From a virus: 28,485 nucleotides of DNA. The stretch covers positions 1 to 28,485 of IMG/VR virus record IMGVR_UViG_3300020457_001375; one strand, given 5' to 3'. A program made the translations under genes and the position numbers. A model generated the notes under the pieces. It saw only the letters and a list, made by a program, of their open reading frames with translations, ran no database searches and was not told the origin of the DNA. This document shows positions 1-6,699 of this stretch, piece by piece; position 1 is the first letter of the stretch; the number at the start of each line of letters is the position of its first letter.

Positions 1-2
1 TA

Positions 3-335
3 GCTGCACACGGTTACTTTGGTCGTCTTATCTTCCAGTATGCTTCATTCAACAACTCAAGAAGTCTTCACTTCTTCTTAGCAGTATTCCCTGTAGTTTG
101 CGTATGGTTAACTTCAATGGGTATTTGCACAATGGCATTCAACTTAAATGGTTTCAACTTTAACCAGTCTGTAGTTGATGCACAAGGTAAAATCGTTCCT
201 ACATGGGGCGACGTTCTAAACAGAGCAAACCTTGGTATGGAAGTTATGCATGAAAGAAATGCACACAACTTCCCACTAGACTTAGCATCTGCTGAGACTA
301 CAACAGTTGCTTTAACAGCACCTTCAATCGGTTAA
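3..335 (+). CDS. psbA: Photosystem II D1 protein, C-terminal part (cut by window start)
   Basis: This is the last 110 codons of D1, the reaction-centre subunit that binds P680, pheophytin, QB and the Mn cluster in the thylakoid membrane. In standard D1 numbering it starts near residue 250. Visible landmarks are His252, Ser264 in YASFNNS (the QB pocket), His272 (iron ligand), and the Mn ligands in the run [14 protein letters not shown] (His332, Glu333, His337, Asp342, Ala344). The tail after Ala344, about 15 residues, is the part normally removed by host CtpA, so the phage protein looks processable. Phage D1 is known to replace the fast-turning-over host D1 during infection. psbD follows after a terminator. 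Identity is certain; the 5' end and promoter lie outside the window. Confidence 0.98.
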   Translation, partial: AAHGYFGRLIFQYASFNNSRSLHFFLAVFPVVCVWLTSMGICTMAFNLNGFNFNQSVVDAQGKIVPTWGDVLNRANLGMEVMHERNAHNFPLDLASAETTTVALTAPSIG

Positions 336-358
336 TAACTTAACTGATATAATCACAG

Positions 359-380
359 GGGGTCTTCGTGACCCCTTTTT
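359..380 (+). terminator. Intrinsic terminator after psbA
   Basis: A six-pair GC-rich stem (GGGGTC/GACCCC) with a TTCGT loop is followed directly by five T. It lies 24 bases after the psbA stop and ends just before the psbD ribosome-binding site, so psbA and psbD can be transcribed partly independently. Confidence 0.88.
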
Positions 381-394
381 ATTAGGAGAAATTA

Positions 395-1471
395 ATGGTA
401 GCATCTACCTTACAACAAACTCAAAGAGGTTGGTTTGATGTTCTTGATGACTGGTTAAAGAGAGACCGTTTTGTATTCATAGGATGGTCTGGTCTTTTAC
501 TTCTGCCTTGTGCTTTTCTATCAATTGGTGGTTGGTTCACAGGAACCACATTCGTTACTAGTTGGTACACACATGGTATCGCATCCTCATATCTTGAGGG
601 AGCAAACTTTCTGACCGCAGCAGTGTCAACACCTGGCGATGCAATGGGTCACAGTTTATTATTCCTTTGGGGTCCTGAAGCACAGGGTTCTTTCGTTCGT
701 TGGTTACAAATCGGTGGACTATGGAACTTCGTAGCATTACATGGTGTGTTCGGTCTCATAGGTTTTATGTTACGTCAGTTTGAGATAGCAGGACTTGTAG
801 GCATTCGTCCTTACAACGCACTTGCATTCTCTGCAGTCATCGCAGTATTCACTAGCGTCTTTTTAATCTACCCACTAGGGCAACACAGTTGGTTCTTTGC
901 ACCTTCATTTGGTGTAGCAGCAATCTTCCGTTACATATTATTCATTCAAGGTTTCCACAACATTACATTGAATCCATTTCACATGATGGGTGTTGCAGGA
1001 ATCTTAGGTGGAGCACTTCTATGTGCTATCCATGGTGCAACAGTACAGAACACACTGTATGAAGACACCTCCATCTACACAGAAGGTCAGATTCAAAGTA
1101 CAACCTTTAGAGCATTTGACCCAACACAGGATGAGGAAACTTATTCTATGATTACAGCGAACAGATTCTGGTCACAGATATTTGGTATCGCATTCTCTAA
1201 CAAGAGATTCTTACACTTCCTTATGTTGTTCGTACCTGTCATGGGTATGTGGACATCATCTATAGGTATCGTAGGTCTAGCACTTAACCTCAGAGCATAC
1301 GACTTTGTATCTCAAGAGATACGTGCAGCAGAAGACCCAGAGTTCGAGACTTTCTATACAAAGAACATTCTTTTAAACGAAGGTATGAGAGCATGGATGT
1401 CATCAGTTGACCAACCACACGAAAACTTCGTGTTCCCAGAGGAAGTATTACCTAGAGGTAATGCACTCTAA
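395..1471 (+). CDS. psbD: Photosystem II D2 protein
   Basis: A 358-residue D2 protein, partner of D1 in the photosystem II reaction centre. The redox tyrosine is Y159 (FLIYPLGQ), the P680 ligand H196 (NPFHMMG), and the non-haem iron ligands H213 (AIHG) and H274 (FLHF). The C-terminus [12 protein letters not shown] is the usual D2 end. In standard D2 the two iron ligands are His214 and His268, 54 residues apart; here they are 61 apart, so about seven extra residues sit in the stromal D-E loop (between ED at 223-224 and TFRAF at 237-241). The start is set by AGGAG eight bases upstream. Phages carry psbD with psbA to keep photosystem II active. Identity is certain. Confidence 0.98.
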   Translation: MVASTLQQTQRGWFDVLDDWLKRDRFVFIGWSGLLLLPCAFLSIGGWFTGTTFVTSWYTHGIASSYLEGANFLTAAVSTPGDAMGHSLLFLWGPEAQGSFVRWLQIGGLWNFVALHGVFGLIGFMLRQFEIAGLVGIRPYNALAFSAVIAVFTSVFLIYPLGQHSWFFAPSFGVAAIFRYILFIQGFHNITLNPFHMMGVAGILGGALLCAIHGATVQNTLYEDTSIYTEGQIQSTTFRAFDPTQDEETYSMITANRFWSQIFGIAFSNKRFLHFLMLFVPVMGMWTSSIGIVGLALNLRAYDFVSQEIRAAEDPEFETFYTKNILLNEGMRAWMSSVDQPHENFVFPEEVLPRGNAL

Positions 1472-1514
1472 ATAAGATTGAGACCTTTCGTGCGTCTCTA
1501 CAATCGGAACTTAC

Positions 1515-1540
1515 AGACCTCCTTCGGGGGGTCTTTTCTT
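1515..1540 (+). terminator. Intrinsic terminator after psbD
   Basis: An eight-pair stem (AGACCTCC/GGGGGTCT, one T-G pair) with a TTCG tetraloop is followed by a T-rich run (TTTTCTTTT). It lies 43 bases after the psbD stop and separates the photosystem genes from the next block. Confidence 0.9.
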
Positions 1541-1554
1541 TTGATATATAAAGT

Positions 1555-1800
1555 ATGGAATTAATTGAAGGTTGCCATTCACTCAAACTAGAGTGTGCCC
1601 TCAGAAATCTAGGGTTCGTAGATGTTGGGTGGAAATGTATAGCACATGCAGGACTATTCTTCATTGAACCAGTAGGTATACCAGATGACCCAGAGGGTGA
1701 TTTGTTAGGATTCCATATCATAAATCCCAAGGGTAACTCATTAAGATTGTCACAAACCGCAAAACAAGCACTAGATGTCGCTATTAGATGGTCTGGTTGA
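1555..1800 (+). CDS. Hypothetical protein, 81 aa
   Basis: Not recognised. A soluble protein of 81 residues with no membrane segment and two cysteines near the N-terminus (C7 and C14) plus C28. It has short hydrophobic strands and the loops PVGIPDDPEGD and NPKGNS, suggesting a small mixed alpha/beta fold. It sits alone between the psbD terminator and a strong promoter whose -35 box overlaps its stop codon. It would need its own promoter; TATATA lies just upstream (1545-1550) but no convincing -35 was seen. The ATG is the first in the frame after the terminator. Confidence 0.6.
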   Translation: MELIEGCHSLKLECALRNLGFVDVGWKCIAHAGLFFIEPVGIPDDPEGDLLGFHIINPKGNSLRLSQTAKQALDVAIRWSG

Positions 1801-1825
1801 CATAAATTACTGAGAACGTTATAAT
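1797..1825 (+). promoter_or_regulatory. Consensus sigma-70 promoter (early)
   Basis: TTGACA (1797-1802), a 17-base spacer and TATAAT (1820-1825): both boxes match the bacterial housekeeping consensus perfectly. Predicted transcription start is near 1832, leaving a leader of about 12 bases before the ATG at 1844. It heads the small-gene block that leads to ndhI. Confidence 0.88.
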
Positions 1826-1843
1826 ATAAAAAATAAATAACAA

Positions 1844-1999
1844 ATGGACGAACAACCAACAGACCTCTATCAAGATATGGAAACACTCAATGCTCTCTAT
1901 GAAGAGTTGATGTGGGGTCATAAGGATGTTTTAGAATTTTCTGCTGATTACAAGAACAATTGTATAATCATTAAGAACAAGACACAACAAGGACGATGA
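1844..1999 (+). CDS. Hypothetical small acidic protein, 51 aa
   Basis: Not recognised. The product starts MDEQPTDLYQDMETLNALY, is acidic and probably mostly helical in its first 35 residues, and ends with a basic tail (KNKTQQGR). There is no signal peptide or membrane segment. It is the first gene after the consensus promoter at 1797-1825; its leader is about 12 bases with no Shine-Dalgarno. Its stop overlaps the next start as ATGA, so the two are probably translationally coupled. Confidence 0.65.
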   Translation: MDEQPTDLYQDMETLNALYEELMWGHKDVLEFSADYKNNCIIIKNKTQQGR

Positions 2000-2313
2000 C
2001 TGAAGACTTAATTCGTAAAGTCTCTTACACTAAGGAAGAGGTTGACATATTAATTGCTGACGCTTTAGATGAGGCAAGAAGGATTGACGAAGAGTCAATG
2101 CGTAAACATAATAGAGACGCTACAATAATCTCTATGATACTAGGATTCACATGCCTAGCATTATTTTTAGATGGTACACTTAGATTGTTAGGTATCATCC
2201 CACCATTTATGGACATCGATATTAACATCTTAGAAAGAATTGCTGATAAGGTAGAAGGTGATGTTATAGATAAGATAAGGCAAGTACCAATTCAAAAATT
2301 ATTAAACAGATGA
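1996..2313 (+). CDS. Hypothetical single-pass membrane protein, 105 aa
   Basis: Function unknown. Residues 1-40 are charged and helical (KEEVDILIADALDEARRIDE), residues about 44-68 form one membrane helix (ISMILGFTCLALFLDG and following), and the C-terminal 35 residues look amphipathic (ILERIADKVEGDVIDKIRQ). It overlaps both neighbours by ATGA, so it belongs to a coupled run of small genes from the 1797 promoter. Similar N-helix, membrane, C-helix proteins are common among uncharacterised cyanophage genes. Confidence 0.72.
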   Translation: MTEDLIRKVSYTKEEVDILIADALDEARRIDEESMRKHNRDATIISMILGFTCLALFLDGTLRLLGIIPPFMDIDINILERIADKVEGDVIDKIRQVPIQKLLNR

Positions 2314-2555
2314 ATGACTTGACAGCTTCCCTGTATTTGTTATGCTTTGTAGGTATAGCAGGGGCAACCTTCGCATTTATGTGGAAGATGACAACAGCAT
2401 CATTAGATGCCATGAACAAACCCATCAAGCGTGAGGTTAACATTCACCCTGAGATGCAAGACGTTCGCTCTGGTACGTCACTTCTAGTCTTCAATGCTAA
2501 TAAAGAAGAGGATGATGATGACGATGACGGAGATATTATAGTTGTACGACCATGA
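2310..2555 (+). CDS. Hypothetical membrane-anchored protein with HPEM motif and acidic tail, 81 aa
   Basis: Residues about 7-28 form one membrane helix (LYLLCFVGIAGATFAFMWKM). It is followed by a linker, the motif NIHPEMQD, a hydrophobic patch (TSLLVFNA) and a run of acidic residues (EEDDDDDDGD) near the C-terminus. The same order of parts (N-terminal anchor, HPE-x-x-D, LL-x-x-x-F, acidic end) is seen in the 78-residue product at 9299-9535, so the two may be paralogues. Function unknown. The Asp run could be a Ca2+ or basic-protein contact; that is a guess. It overlaps both neighbours by ATGA. Confidence 0.72.
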   Translation: MNDLTASLYLLCFVGIAGATFAFMWKMTTASLDAMNKPIKREVNIHPEMQDVRSGTSLLVFNANKEEDDDDDDGDIIVVRP

Positions 2556-2710
2556 AATTTAACTGTAAAGATTTAAAAATGCTGATGCAAGCAGCAGACC
2601 AGTACTCAATGGACATAGAATATGATGACGTAGCATGGAGAGAATTGTCACGACTGAAACAGAAGTTAAGAACATATGCTGACCAAGAAGTTTGGAATTG
2701 TCAAATCTAA
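2552..2710 (+). CDS. Hypothetical protein, 52 aa
   Basis: Not recognised. It starts MKFNCKDLKMLMQAADQYSM and looks like two amphipathic helices joined by an acidic turn (DIEYDDVAW), with no membrane segment. It overlaps the upstream stop (ATGA) and is the last gene of the first small-gene run, before the intergenic repeat at 2715. Confidence 0.65.
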   Translation: MKFNCKDLKMLMQAADQYSMDIEYDDVAWRELSRLKQKLRTYADQEVWNCQI

Positions 2711-2714
2711 TTAC

Positions 2715-2764
2715 CAAAAAGTCGGAAAAAAATTTTCGGTAATTTTTCTCACGTAGGGTTTTTT
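2715..2764 (+). repeat. AT-rich intergenic element, copy 1
   Basis: About 50 bases nearly identical to 7503-7552. The order is CAAAAAGTCGG, an A run, an inverted repeat AAAAATT (2728-2734) / AATTTTT (2741-2747) around a GG-containing loop, then CTCACGTAGGGTTTTTT. It lies in the non-coding gap 2711-2871. It may be a terminator, an RNA-processing hairpin or an UP-element-like site; the sequence alone does not decide. Confidence 0.7.
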
Positions 2765-2832
2765 CTCATGTATATTTGATCCCCCTAACTAAGTGTTGGA
2801 TTCCGTACATAACTAGGCATATTTACTCAGTG

Positions 2833-2841
2833 TGCTATGAT
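2833..2841 (+). promoter_or_regulatory. Extended -10 promoter, TGC-TATGAT
   Basis: TGC-TATGAT without a recognisable -35. The same TGC-TATNAT form occurs at 7273-7281, 14477-14485 and 16596-16604. The predicted start is near 2848, about 24 bases before the ATG at 2872, with GGAG in the leader. Confidence 0.6.
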
Positions 2842-2871
2842 ATATAATTATGTACTGGAGTTGAAACTATC

Positions 2872-3033
2872 ATGTCCCACTACACACTCGCTTGGCACGA
2901 TAACAAGAATACCGAGCACCACATATGCGAATATGCGAACGACGCATTTGAAGCAGCAGCACACGCAAGAGAGGATGTTCCCTATCTACAGGAGCATCCT
3001 TATTCATTGTACGAAATTCTGAGGGAAAACTAA
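2872..3033 (+). CDS. Hypothetical protein, 53 aa
   Basis: Not functionally recognised. It starts MSHYTLAWHDNKNTEHHICE and continues as an alanine-rich helix (NDAFEAAAHAREDVPYL). It is soluble and rich in His and acidic residues, with five His in the first half. It follows an extended -10 promoter with a GGAG site 12-15 bases before the ATG, and its stop overlaps the next start (TAATG). The composition and tight packing mark it as a real gene. Confidence 0.7.
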   Translation: MSHYTLAWHDNKNTEHHICEYANDAFEAAAHAREDVPYLQEHPYSLYEILREN

Positions 3034-3122
3034 TGAAAGATTTACCAATCAAATCAACGACCATTTTGTTTGGGGTTATATCTGTGGCAGTTTTTGTCTC
3101 GATTAATTACGCATGGGTATAG
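3033..3122 (+). CDS. Small single-pass membrane protein, 29 aa
   Basis: A very short product, MKDLPIKSTTILFGVISVA followed by more hydrophobic residues and a short polar end (NYAWV). The size and single helix resemble the tiny subunits of photosynthetic complexes, but no specific family is recognised. It is coupled to the upstream gene by TAATG and lies just before a strong promoter. Confidence 0.6.
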   Translation: MKDLPIKSTTILFGVISVAVFVSINYAWV

Positions 3123-3123
3123 G

Positions 3124-3152
3124 TTGCACTGTCAACAATTCAATGATATAAT
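3124..3152 (+). promoter_or_regulatory. Sigma-70-like promoter
   Basis: TTGCAC (3124-3129), a 17-base spacer and TATAAT (3147-3152). The predicted start is near 3159, upstream of the gene run that leads into ndhI (3224, 3489, 3611). Confidence 0.75.
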
Positions 3153-3227
3153 ATGCTTATACACGCAGCAGTATACATAACTATGGTTACACTGCTCATT
3201 TTATTCTTTGGATTCTTTGACCCATGA
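3153..3227 (+). CDS. Possible 24-aa hydrophobic peptide
   Basis: A 24-codon frame (start MLIHAAVYITMVTLLILFF) that is a single hydrophobic helix. Its first ATG lies at the edge of the -10 box, so a transcript from that promoter would miss it; an internal ATG at 3183 would give a 14-residue peptide. The stop overlaps the next start (ATGA), which is the main argument that it is real. Low confidence. Confidence 0.35.
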   Translation: MLIHAAVYITMVTLLILFFGFFDP

Positions 3228-3487
3228 CATTTGCAATTCTTGGTGATGCTGCAAACGCATACAACGCTATCAGTTGGCCTGATGCGATACCTTTCCTCAT
3301 TGTTATAGTAGGATTATACTGGTTGAAAAACTGGATTGACTTACGCTTTGCTCGTAAGAAGTCTAAGATTGTTTACAGCGTCAAGATTGTACCTGACTCT
3401 CATATCAATGTAGACCATGCTCACATAGATGAGATAGACCACAATCACATAGAAGGTGATATAAACAATCACCCTAAGACTTGGTAG
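3224..3487 (+). CDS. Membrane protein with histidine-rich tail, 87 aa
   Basis: Function unknown. Residues about 18-38 form one membrane helix (DAIPFLIVIVGLYWLKNWI), then comes a basic stretch (RFARKKSK), then a tail with six histidines alternating with acidic residues (DSHINVDHAHIDEIDHNHI and following). The tail could bind a metal; that is an inference from composition. It lies under the 3124-3152 promoter, two genes before ndhI, so it may act with the ndhI product, but nothing in the sequence proves this. Confidence 0.7.
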   Translation: MTFAILGDAANAYNAISWPDAIPFLIVIVGLYWLKNWIDLRFARKKSKIVYSVKIVPDSHINVDHAHIDEIDHNHIEGDINNHPKTW

Positions 3488-3488
3488 C

Positions 3489-3614
3489 ATGACTGTAATC
3501 ACAACAGAGACCTTGCTTAGAGTGTACAAGGCAGTTCGGGTAGTCAAACCCAAGAAGAAGAAGGTAGAGTATAAACCTTCTAGAACACATTACAACGCAC
3601 ACCTGTTTGGATGA
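3489..3614 (+). CDS. Hypothetical basic small protein, 41 aa
   Basis: Not recognised. It starts [19 protein letters not shown], followed by a lysine run ([13 protein letters not shown]) and a polar end (THYNAHLFG). It is strongly basic with no membrane segment. It lies directly before ndhI and its TGA overlaps the ndhI start (ATGATG), so the two are probably translated together. Confidence 0.6.
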   Translation: MTVITTETLLRVYKAVRVVKPKKKKVEYKPSRTHYNAHLFG

Positions 3615-4198
3615 TGCTTAAACCTGTCAAGAGTTACTTGAAAGAGATTATTGATGCGACTAAATATATGTTGCAGGGTCTTTCTGTAACTCTTTCTCAC
3701 ATGGGAAGACGTCCTGTTACCGTTCAGTATCCGTATGAAAAACTCATTCCTTCTGAACGTTACCGTGGTCGTATTCACTACGAGTTTGACAAGTGCATTG
3801 CTTGTGAAGTATGTGTTAGAGTATGTCCAATAAATTTACCAGTCGTTGACTGGGTAATGAACAAACAGACAAAGAAGAAAGAATTAAGAAACTACTCGAT
3901 AGACTTTGGGGCTTGCATTTTCTGCGGAAATTGTGTAGAATACTGCCCTACCAACTGTCTATCAATGACCGAAGAATATGAACTTGCTACATTCGATAGG
4001 CACTCACTCAACTTTGATAACGTCGCTCTTGGACGACTTCCCACTAATGTTACAACTGACCCCAGTGTTCGTGCATTACGTGAACTTGCTTATCTACCCA
4101 AAGGTGAGATGTCACCTCACACAGTAAAAGATTCAGACCCTAGAGTTGGTAAACTACCCACTGAAGTATTAGACTGGATGAAACAGGATGCTAATTGA
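3611..4198 (+). CDS. ndhI: NAD(P)H-quinone oxidoreductase (NDH-1) subunit I
   Basis: A 195-residue NdhI, the two-[4Fe-4S] subunit that passes electrons towards plastoquinone in cyanobacterial NDH-1. Cluster motifs are complete: C62, C65, C68, C72 ([12 protein letters not shown]) and C102, C105, C108, C112 ([12 protein letters not shown]). The cyanobacterial signatures [30 protein letters not shown] and [16 protein letters not shown] are all present. The C-terminal tail ([16 protein letters not shown] and onward) is of the type found in marine picocyanobacteria. The length is close to host NdhI, only slightly shorter. It sits inside a run of small phage genes, coupled to its neighbours (ATGATG upstream, overlap downstream). 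It probably supports cyclic electron flow and ATP supply during infection. There are two start codons (3611 and 3614). Identity is very secure. Confidence 0.96.
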   Translation: MMLKPVKSYLKEIIDATKYMLQGLSVTLSHMGRRPVTVQYPYEKLIPSERYRGRIHYEFDKCIACEVCVRVCPINLPVVDWVMNKQTKKKELRNYSIDFGACIFCGNCVEYCPTNCLSMTEEYELATFDRHSLNFDNVALGRLPTNVTTDPSVRALRELAYLPKGEMSPHTVKDSDPRVGKLPTEVLDWMKQDAN

Positions 4199-4340
4199 CC
4201 TATCTAAAAAAGAACTAGAAATCGTAGTTCGCAACCTATGGATACATAGGAGAAGCGATAGAGATGCGAACACAATGTATGAGAAACTAAAACATACACT
4301 AGAGATGTGTACATGCAAAGATGAAGTACGAACATCCTAA
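4188..4340 (+). CDS. Hypothetical helical protein, 50 aa
   Basis: Not recognised. It starts [19 protein letters not shown] and contains a second amphipathic helix ([15 protein letters not shown]). It has no membrane segment and looks like a small helical-hairpin protein of a type frequent in cyanophages. It overlaps the end of ndhI by 11 bases and the next gene by 20 bases. Confidence 0.65.
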   Translation: MLIDLSKKELEIVVRNLWIHRRSDRDANTMYEKLKHTLEMCTCKDEVRTS

Positions 4341-4596
4341 TTTTTATAAGACTCCTATGGGTGTGGTCTATGAAAAGAAACCCAAGAAAACTTACCCACA
4401 TCTATATGCTGTCTTTTTATTAGACTCACACAACACAAGTTGGTTTTATATGAGAGAGGATAACACATGTTATTGGGAACATACACGTAAGGACAAAGAT
4501 AAGGTAACACGTGATGCATCAAATCTACAACTAGATTTGTTTGGAAAACCTGTCTTATCTAAGGACTTCATTATGAAGGAAATTTTAAGTGTATAA
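4321..4596 (+). CDS. Hypothetical protein, 91 aa
   Basis: Not recognised. It is soluble and aromatic-rich ([29 protein letters not shown]), followed by a charged stretch (RKDKDKVTRDAS) and a C-terminal helix. The composition suggests a small beta-rich fold. The ATG chosen overlaps the upstream gene by 20 bases; no later ATG would keep the conserved-looking N-terminal half. Confidence 0.68.
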   Translation: MKYEHPNFYKTPMGVVYEKKPKKTYPHLYAVFLLDSHNTSWFYMREDNTCYWEHTRKDKDKVTRDASNLQLDLFGKPVLSKDFIMKEILSV

Positions 4597-4622
4597 CTAT
4601 TAGTAATACTACACATTAACAA

Positions 4623-4922
4623 ATGTTATCTACCCAATATCGTCTTCGTTTAGAAGGCATTTGTAAGTCTATTGCATCAGGAACTGAGGTTGGAATAGAC
4701 GATATGATATGGGCACAAAAACTAGCGAAAGCAAATACAAGTGCAAGAGGTATGCTAAATCAAGCAAGAAGACTATCTACTAACCCGAACGATTCTTTTT
4801 TGAATAACTTGAACATAGGAGACCCCGATTCAAGTAATCATAAAAGGGGTTTCGGTTCACCTGACGAGATTGTAGACTGGTTTCATCAAGAACGTAGTGA
4901 CGACTGGAGACAGAGAGACTAA
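4623..4922 (+). CDS. Conserved cyanophage hypothetical protein, 99 aa
   Basis: A soluble helical protein (MLSTQYRLRLEGICKSIASG, then DDMIWAQKLAKANTSARGMLNQARR) with an acidic C-terminus ending in WFHQERSDDWRQRD. I recognise this type from T4-like cyanophage genomes, where it has no assigned function. It starts after a 26-base gap and ends in a TAATG overlap with the next gene. Confidence 0.75.
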   Translation: MLSTQYRLRLEGICKSIASGTEVGIDDMIWAQKLAKANTSARGMLNQARRLSTNPNDSFLNNLNIGDPDSSNHKRGFGSPDEIVDWFHQERSDDWRQRD

Positions 4923-5062
4923 TGTTCGGACTGGTTCTATTAATACTAGCGTTACCGTTCGTGACGCTCACTCTGTACATGGGTACAAAGGGTGGGTTCT
5001 ATGATAGTGATGACTATGATGGTCACGGAACTGCACACAAAGTTTTAATTGATGACGAATGA
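4922..5062 (+). CDS. Small membrane protein with acidic tail, 46 aa
   Basis: Residues 2-21 form one membrane helix (FGLVLLILALPFVTLTLYMG); the tail is acidic (GGFYDSDDYDGHGTAHK). Proteins of this pattern recur in T4-like cyanophages without a known role. It is coupled upstream by TAATG and overlaps the next small gene by 11 bases. Confidence 0.72.
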   Translation: MFGLVLLILALPFVTLTLYMGTKGGFYDSDDYDGHGTAHKVLIDDE

Positions 5063-5150
5063 GATACCTAAATGGTTTTACTACACCGTCATTTCGATGG
5101 GTGTCATGGTCTTTATTGCCTTTGGTCTTATCCTCCTCGGTAGTTTGTAG
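5052..5150 (+). CDS. Small single-pass membrane protein, 32 aa
   Basis: It starts MTNEIPKWFYYTVISMGVMV and continues as a hydrophobic helix (FIAFGLILLGSL) to the C-terminus. The clean N-polar, helix, stop layout is typical of phage membrane microproteins. A competing frame starting at 5059 runs through the same bases, but its N-terminal part is serine-rich and not protein-like, so the 5052 frame is preferred here. Function unknown. Confidence 0.65.
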   Translation: MTNEIPKWFYYTVISMGVMVFIAFGLILLGSL

Positions 5151-5175
5151 AGCAGACCTCAGACAAGAGTATGAT

Positions 5176-5352
5176 ATGCTAATACAACACGCAAGGAGAA
5201 ACGTGGAGCACAAACGACAACAAAAGAGAATGCAGGGTATTGATAACGACATATATAATGCAATATTAGAGTATTACAATGGGAAAAATGATACCACCGT
5301 CGAGGAGGAGTTGCTACAACTTCCGAGTGACGGAGATAAACAAAGTTCTTGA
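5176..5352 (+). CDS. Hypothetical protein, 58 aa
   Basis: Not recognised. A charged helical protein (MLIQHARRNVEHKRQQKRMQ, then NDIYNAILEYYNGK) with an acidic end. The frame is open from 5059, but the start at 5176 avoids the microprotein at 5052-5150 and has AAGAG a few bases upstream. Its last 74 bases overlap the nuclease gene in another frame, which is long for this genome. Start and exact extent are uncertain. Confidence 0.5.
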   Translation: MLIQHARRNVEHKRQQKRMQGIDNDIYNAILEYYNGKNDTTVEEELLQLPSDGDKQSS

Positions 5353-5740
5353 TGGAGACACGATAGATGTTACAATTGATCTCGGATTCAATCTTTTCAA
5401 AAAAGAGCGAGTCAGAGTGGCGGGAGTCGATACGCCAGAAAAAAGAACAAGAAACCTCGAAGAAAAAGAATTAGGAATCCATGCAACGAACTGGCTCAAG
5501 GAGAAACTCGAAGACACTATTGCTGGTGACGATGAGTTGTCTATTAGGACTGAGCTCGTTGGTGGGGTCGGTAAGTATGGGCGTCTTCTTGGGTGGTTGT
5601 ACATTGGGGATTCTGATGTGTCGCTTAACGAACAAATGATTGACGAAGGATACGCTTGGGAGTATGATGGTGGCACAAAGCAAAAAAACTTTGAAGAATT
5701 GAGAGAAATCCGTAGAAAATATGGAACTCTGGAGTCTTAA
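5279..5740 (+). CDS. Thermonuclease (staphylococcal nuclease-like), 153 aa
   Basis: An SNase-fold, Ca2+-dependent nuclease that cuts DNA and RNA. The active-site set is complete: D25 and D27 in KVLDGDTIDV, R46 in ERVRVAGVDTPEKR with D51 and E54, and R102 in GKYGRLLGWLY. These correspond to Asp19/21, Arg35, Asp40/Glu43 and Arg87 of staphylococcal nuclease. No signal peptide is seen, so it probably acts inside the infected cell, perhaps in host DNA or RNA breakdown. The start overlaps the preceding small gene; ATG 5288 is an alternative that keeps all catalytic residues. It is the last gene before the late cp12-talC unit. Confidence 0.9.
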   Translation: MGKMIPPSRRSCYNFRVTEINKVLDGDTIDVTIDLGFNLFKKERVRVAGVDTPEKRTRNLEEKELGIHATNWLKEKLEDTIAGDDELSIRTELVGGVGKYGRLLGWLYIGDSDVSLNEQMIDEGYAWEYDGGTKQKNFEELREIRRKYGTLES

Positions 5741-5741
5741 A

Positions 5742-5749
5742 GATAAATA
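5742..5749 (+). promoter_or_regulatory. T4-type late promoter before cp12
   Basis: GATAAATA, one base off the T4 late consensus TATAAATA, immediately after the nuclease stop. The predicted start is near 5756. A strong AGGAGG follows at 5762-5767, seven bases before the cp12 ATG. Confidence 0.75.
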
Positions 5750-5774
5750 ATAGTAACCTATAGGAGGTATACTT

Positions 5775-6002
5775 ATGAAATCTATAGAAGACCATATCCA
5801 AAAGGATAAGGACATCTTGGATAATCCCGAAACAAACCCCGCAGCACGCAGACACTATAAGGAAGAATTACATGACTTAGAAGTGTATCAAGAGCACCAT
5901 AAAGAGGAGATTGATAAGGGAGACCACCATGACCCAACCGCACTCGAATTATTTTGCGAGATGCACCCCGACGAACCCGAATGTTTAATTTACGACGACT
6001 AA
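5775..6002 (+). CDS. cp12: CP12-like Calvin cycle inhibitor, 75 aa
   Basis: CP12 is a small, largely disordered protein that locks GAPDH and phosphoribulokinase in an inactive complex. The C-terminal signature is complete: C61 and C70 eight residues apart in FCEMHPDEPECLIYDD, with the terminal YDD that docks into GAPDH. There is no N-terminal cysteine pair. The first 50 residues are highly charged and His/Glu-rich (LEVYQEHHKEEIDKGD). Phage CP12 is known to shut down the Calvin cycle during infection. talC follows directly with no gap, a classic cyanophage pairing. The start is fixed by a perfect AGGAGG. Confidence 0.93.
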   Translation: MKSIEDHIQKDKDILDNPETNPAARRHYKEELHDLEVYQEHHKEEIDKGDHHDPTALELFCEMHPDEPECLIYDD

Positions 6003-6683
6003 ATGAAATTATTTCTTGACACCGCTGATGTCAATACTATTCAAAGAGTATGGACAACAGGACTTATTGATGGCATTACTACAAACCCTACTCTCATAAT
6101 GAAGAGTGGAAAAATACCTGACAAGGTATACCGTGAGTTGAAATTCATGGGAATCAAGGACATTAGTATGGAAGTGGTCGCAGAGACCGCTGAAGCAATG
6201 GTTGACGAAGCACTAAGATTAGTTGGTGTATTCGGTGATGTTGTTACGGTAAAGGTACCGTGTACTGTTGAGGGACTACGTGCATGTAGAGAACTAGCAA
6301 ACCAAAACATAAGAGTAAACGTAACCCTCATCTTTTCTGCTGCACAGGCAATACTATCTGCTAAGGCAGGAGCAACCTATGTGTCACCTTTTGTAGGTAG
6401 AATAGATGACAACAGTTTCGATGGTATCGGACTAATAAAAGAAATCGCTGCAGTGTATGATAAACAGTTTGTACACGAAACAGAAGTGCTTGCAGCAAGC
6501 ATAAGAACAGTAGGAGATGTCAGCAAATCCTTTCAAGCAGGAGCACACATTTGTACCATACCACCTACAGTTTTTGACAAAATGTATCAGCATATACTCA
6601 CAGACAAGGGTTTAGACCTGTTTGACGAGGCATGGAGGACGGTTCAGCAACTGTCACAACCCCTCTTGACTGATCCCAAATAA
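6003..6683 (+). CDS. talC: Transaldolase, TalC/FSA type, 226 aa
   Basis: A short-form transaldolase of the pentose phosphate pathway that moves a three-carbon unit between sugar phosphates. It starts MKLFLDTADVNTIQRV and contains the TTNPTL motif (26-31) and the Schiff-base lysine K84 in VTVKVP. Later family signatures NVTLIFSAAQA and SPFVGRIDD are intact. Its length fits the TalC/FSA family. It starts at the base after the cp12 stop, so both come from one late transcript. CP12 blocks the Calvin cycle while TalC directs carbon to NADPH and ribose for nucleotides. Identity is secure. Confidence 0.97.
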   Translation: MKLFLDTADVNTIQRVWTTGLIDGITTNPTLIMKSGKIPDKVYRELKFMGIKDISMEVVAETAEAMVDEALRLVGVFGDVVTVKVPCTVEGLRACRELANQNIRVNVTLIFSAAQAILSAKAGATYVSPFVGRIDDNSFDGIGLIKEIAAVYDKQFVHETEVLAASIRTVGDVSKSFQAGAHICTIPPTVFDKMYQHILTDKGLDLFDEAWRTVQQLSQPLLTDPK

Positions 6684-6691
6684 AGTGTTAA

Positions 6692-6699
6692 TATAAATA
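6692..6699 (+). promoter_or_regulatory. Perfect T4-type late promoter
   Basis: TATAAATA, an exact match to the T4 late consensus, nine bases after the talC stop. The predicted start is near 6706, so the transcript would begin right at the hairpin at 6708-6721. Confidence 0.85.

Noticed and set aside
345-353. TGA-TATAAT as a psbD promoter
   Set aside because: No -35 and the RNA would start inside the terminator stem; kept out of the features.
1833-1839. ATAAATA as a late promoter for the gene at 1844
   Set aside because: Too close: the RNA would start at about the ATG. The consensus early promoter explains the gene.
1452-1886. Minus-strand frame of 144 codons over the psbD end
   Set aside because: It would cross the psbD terminator and the consensus promoter and has no protein-like pattern.
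5059-5175. Longer start for the 58-residue gene
   Set aside because: The added N-terminus overlaps a cleaner membrane microprotein frame (5052-5150) and is serine-rich.
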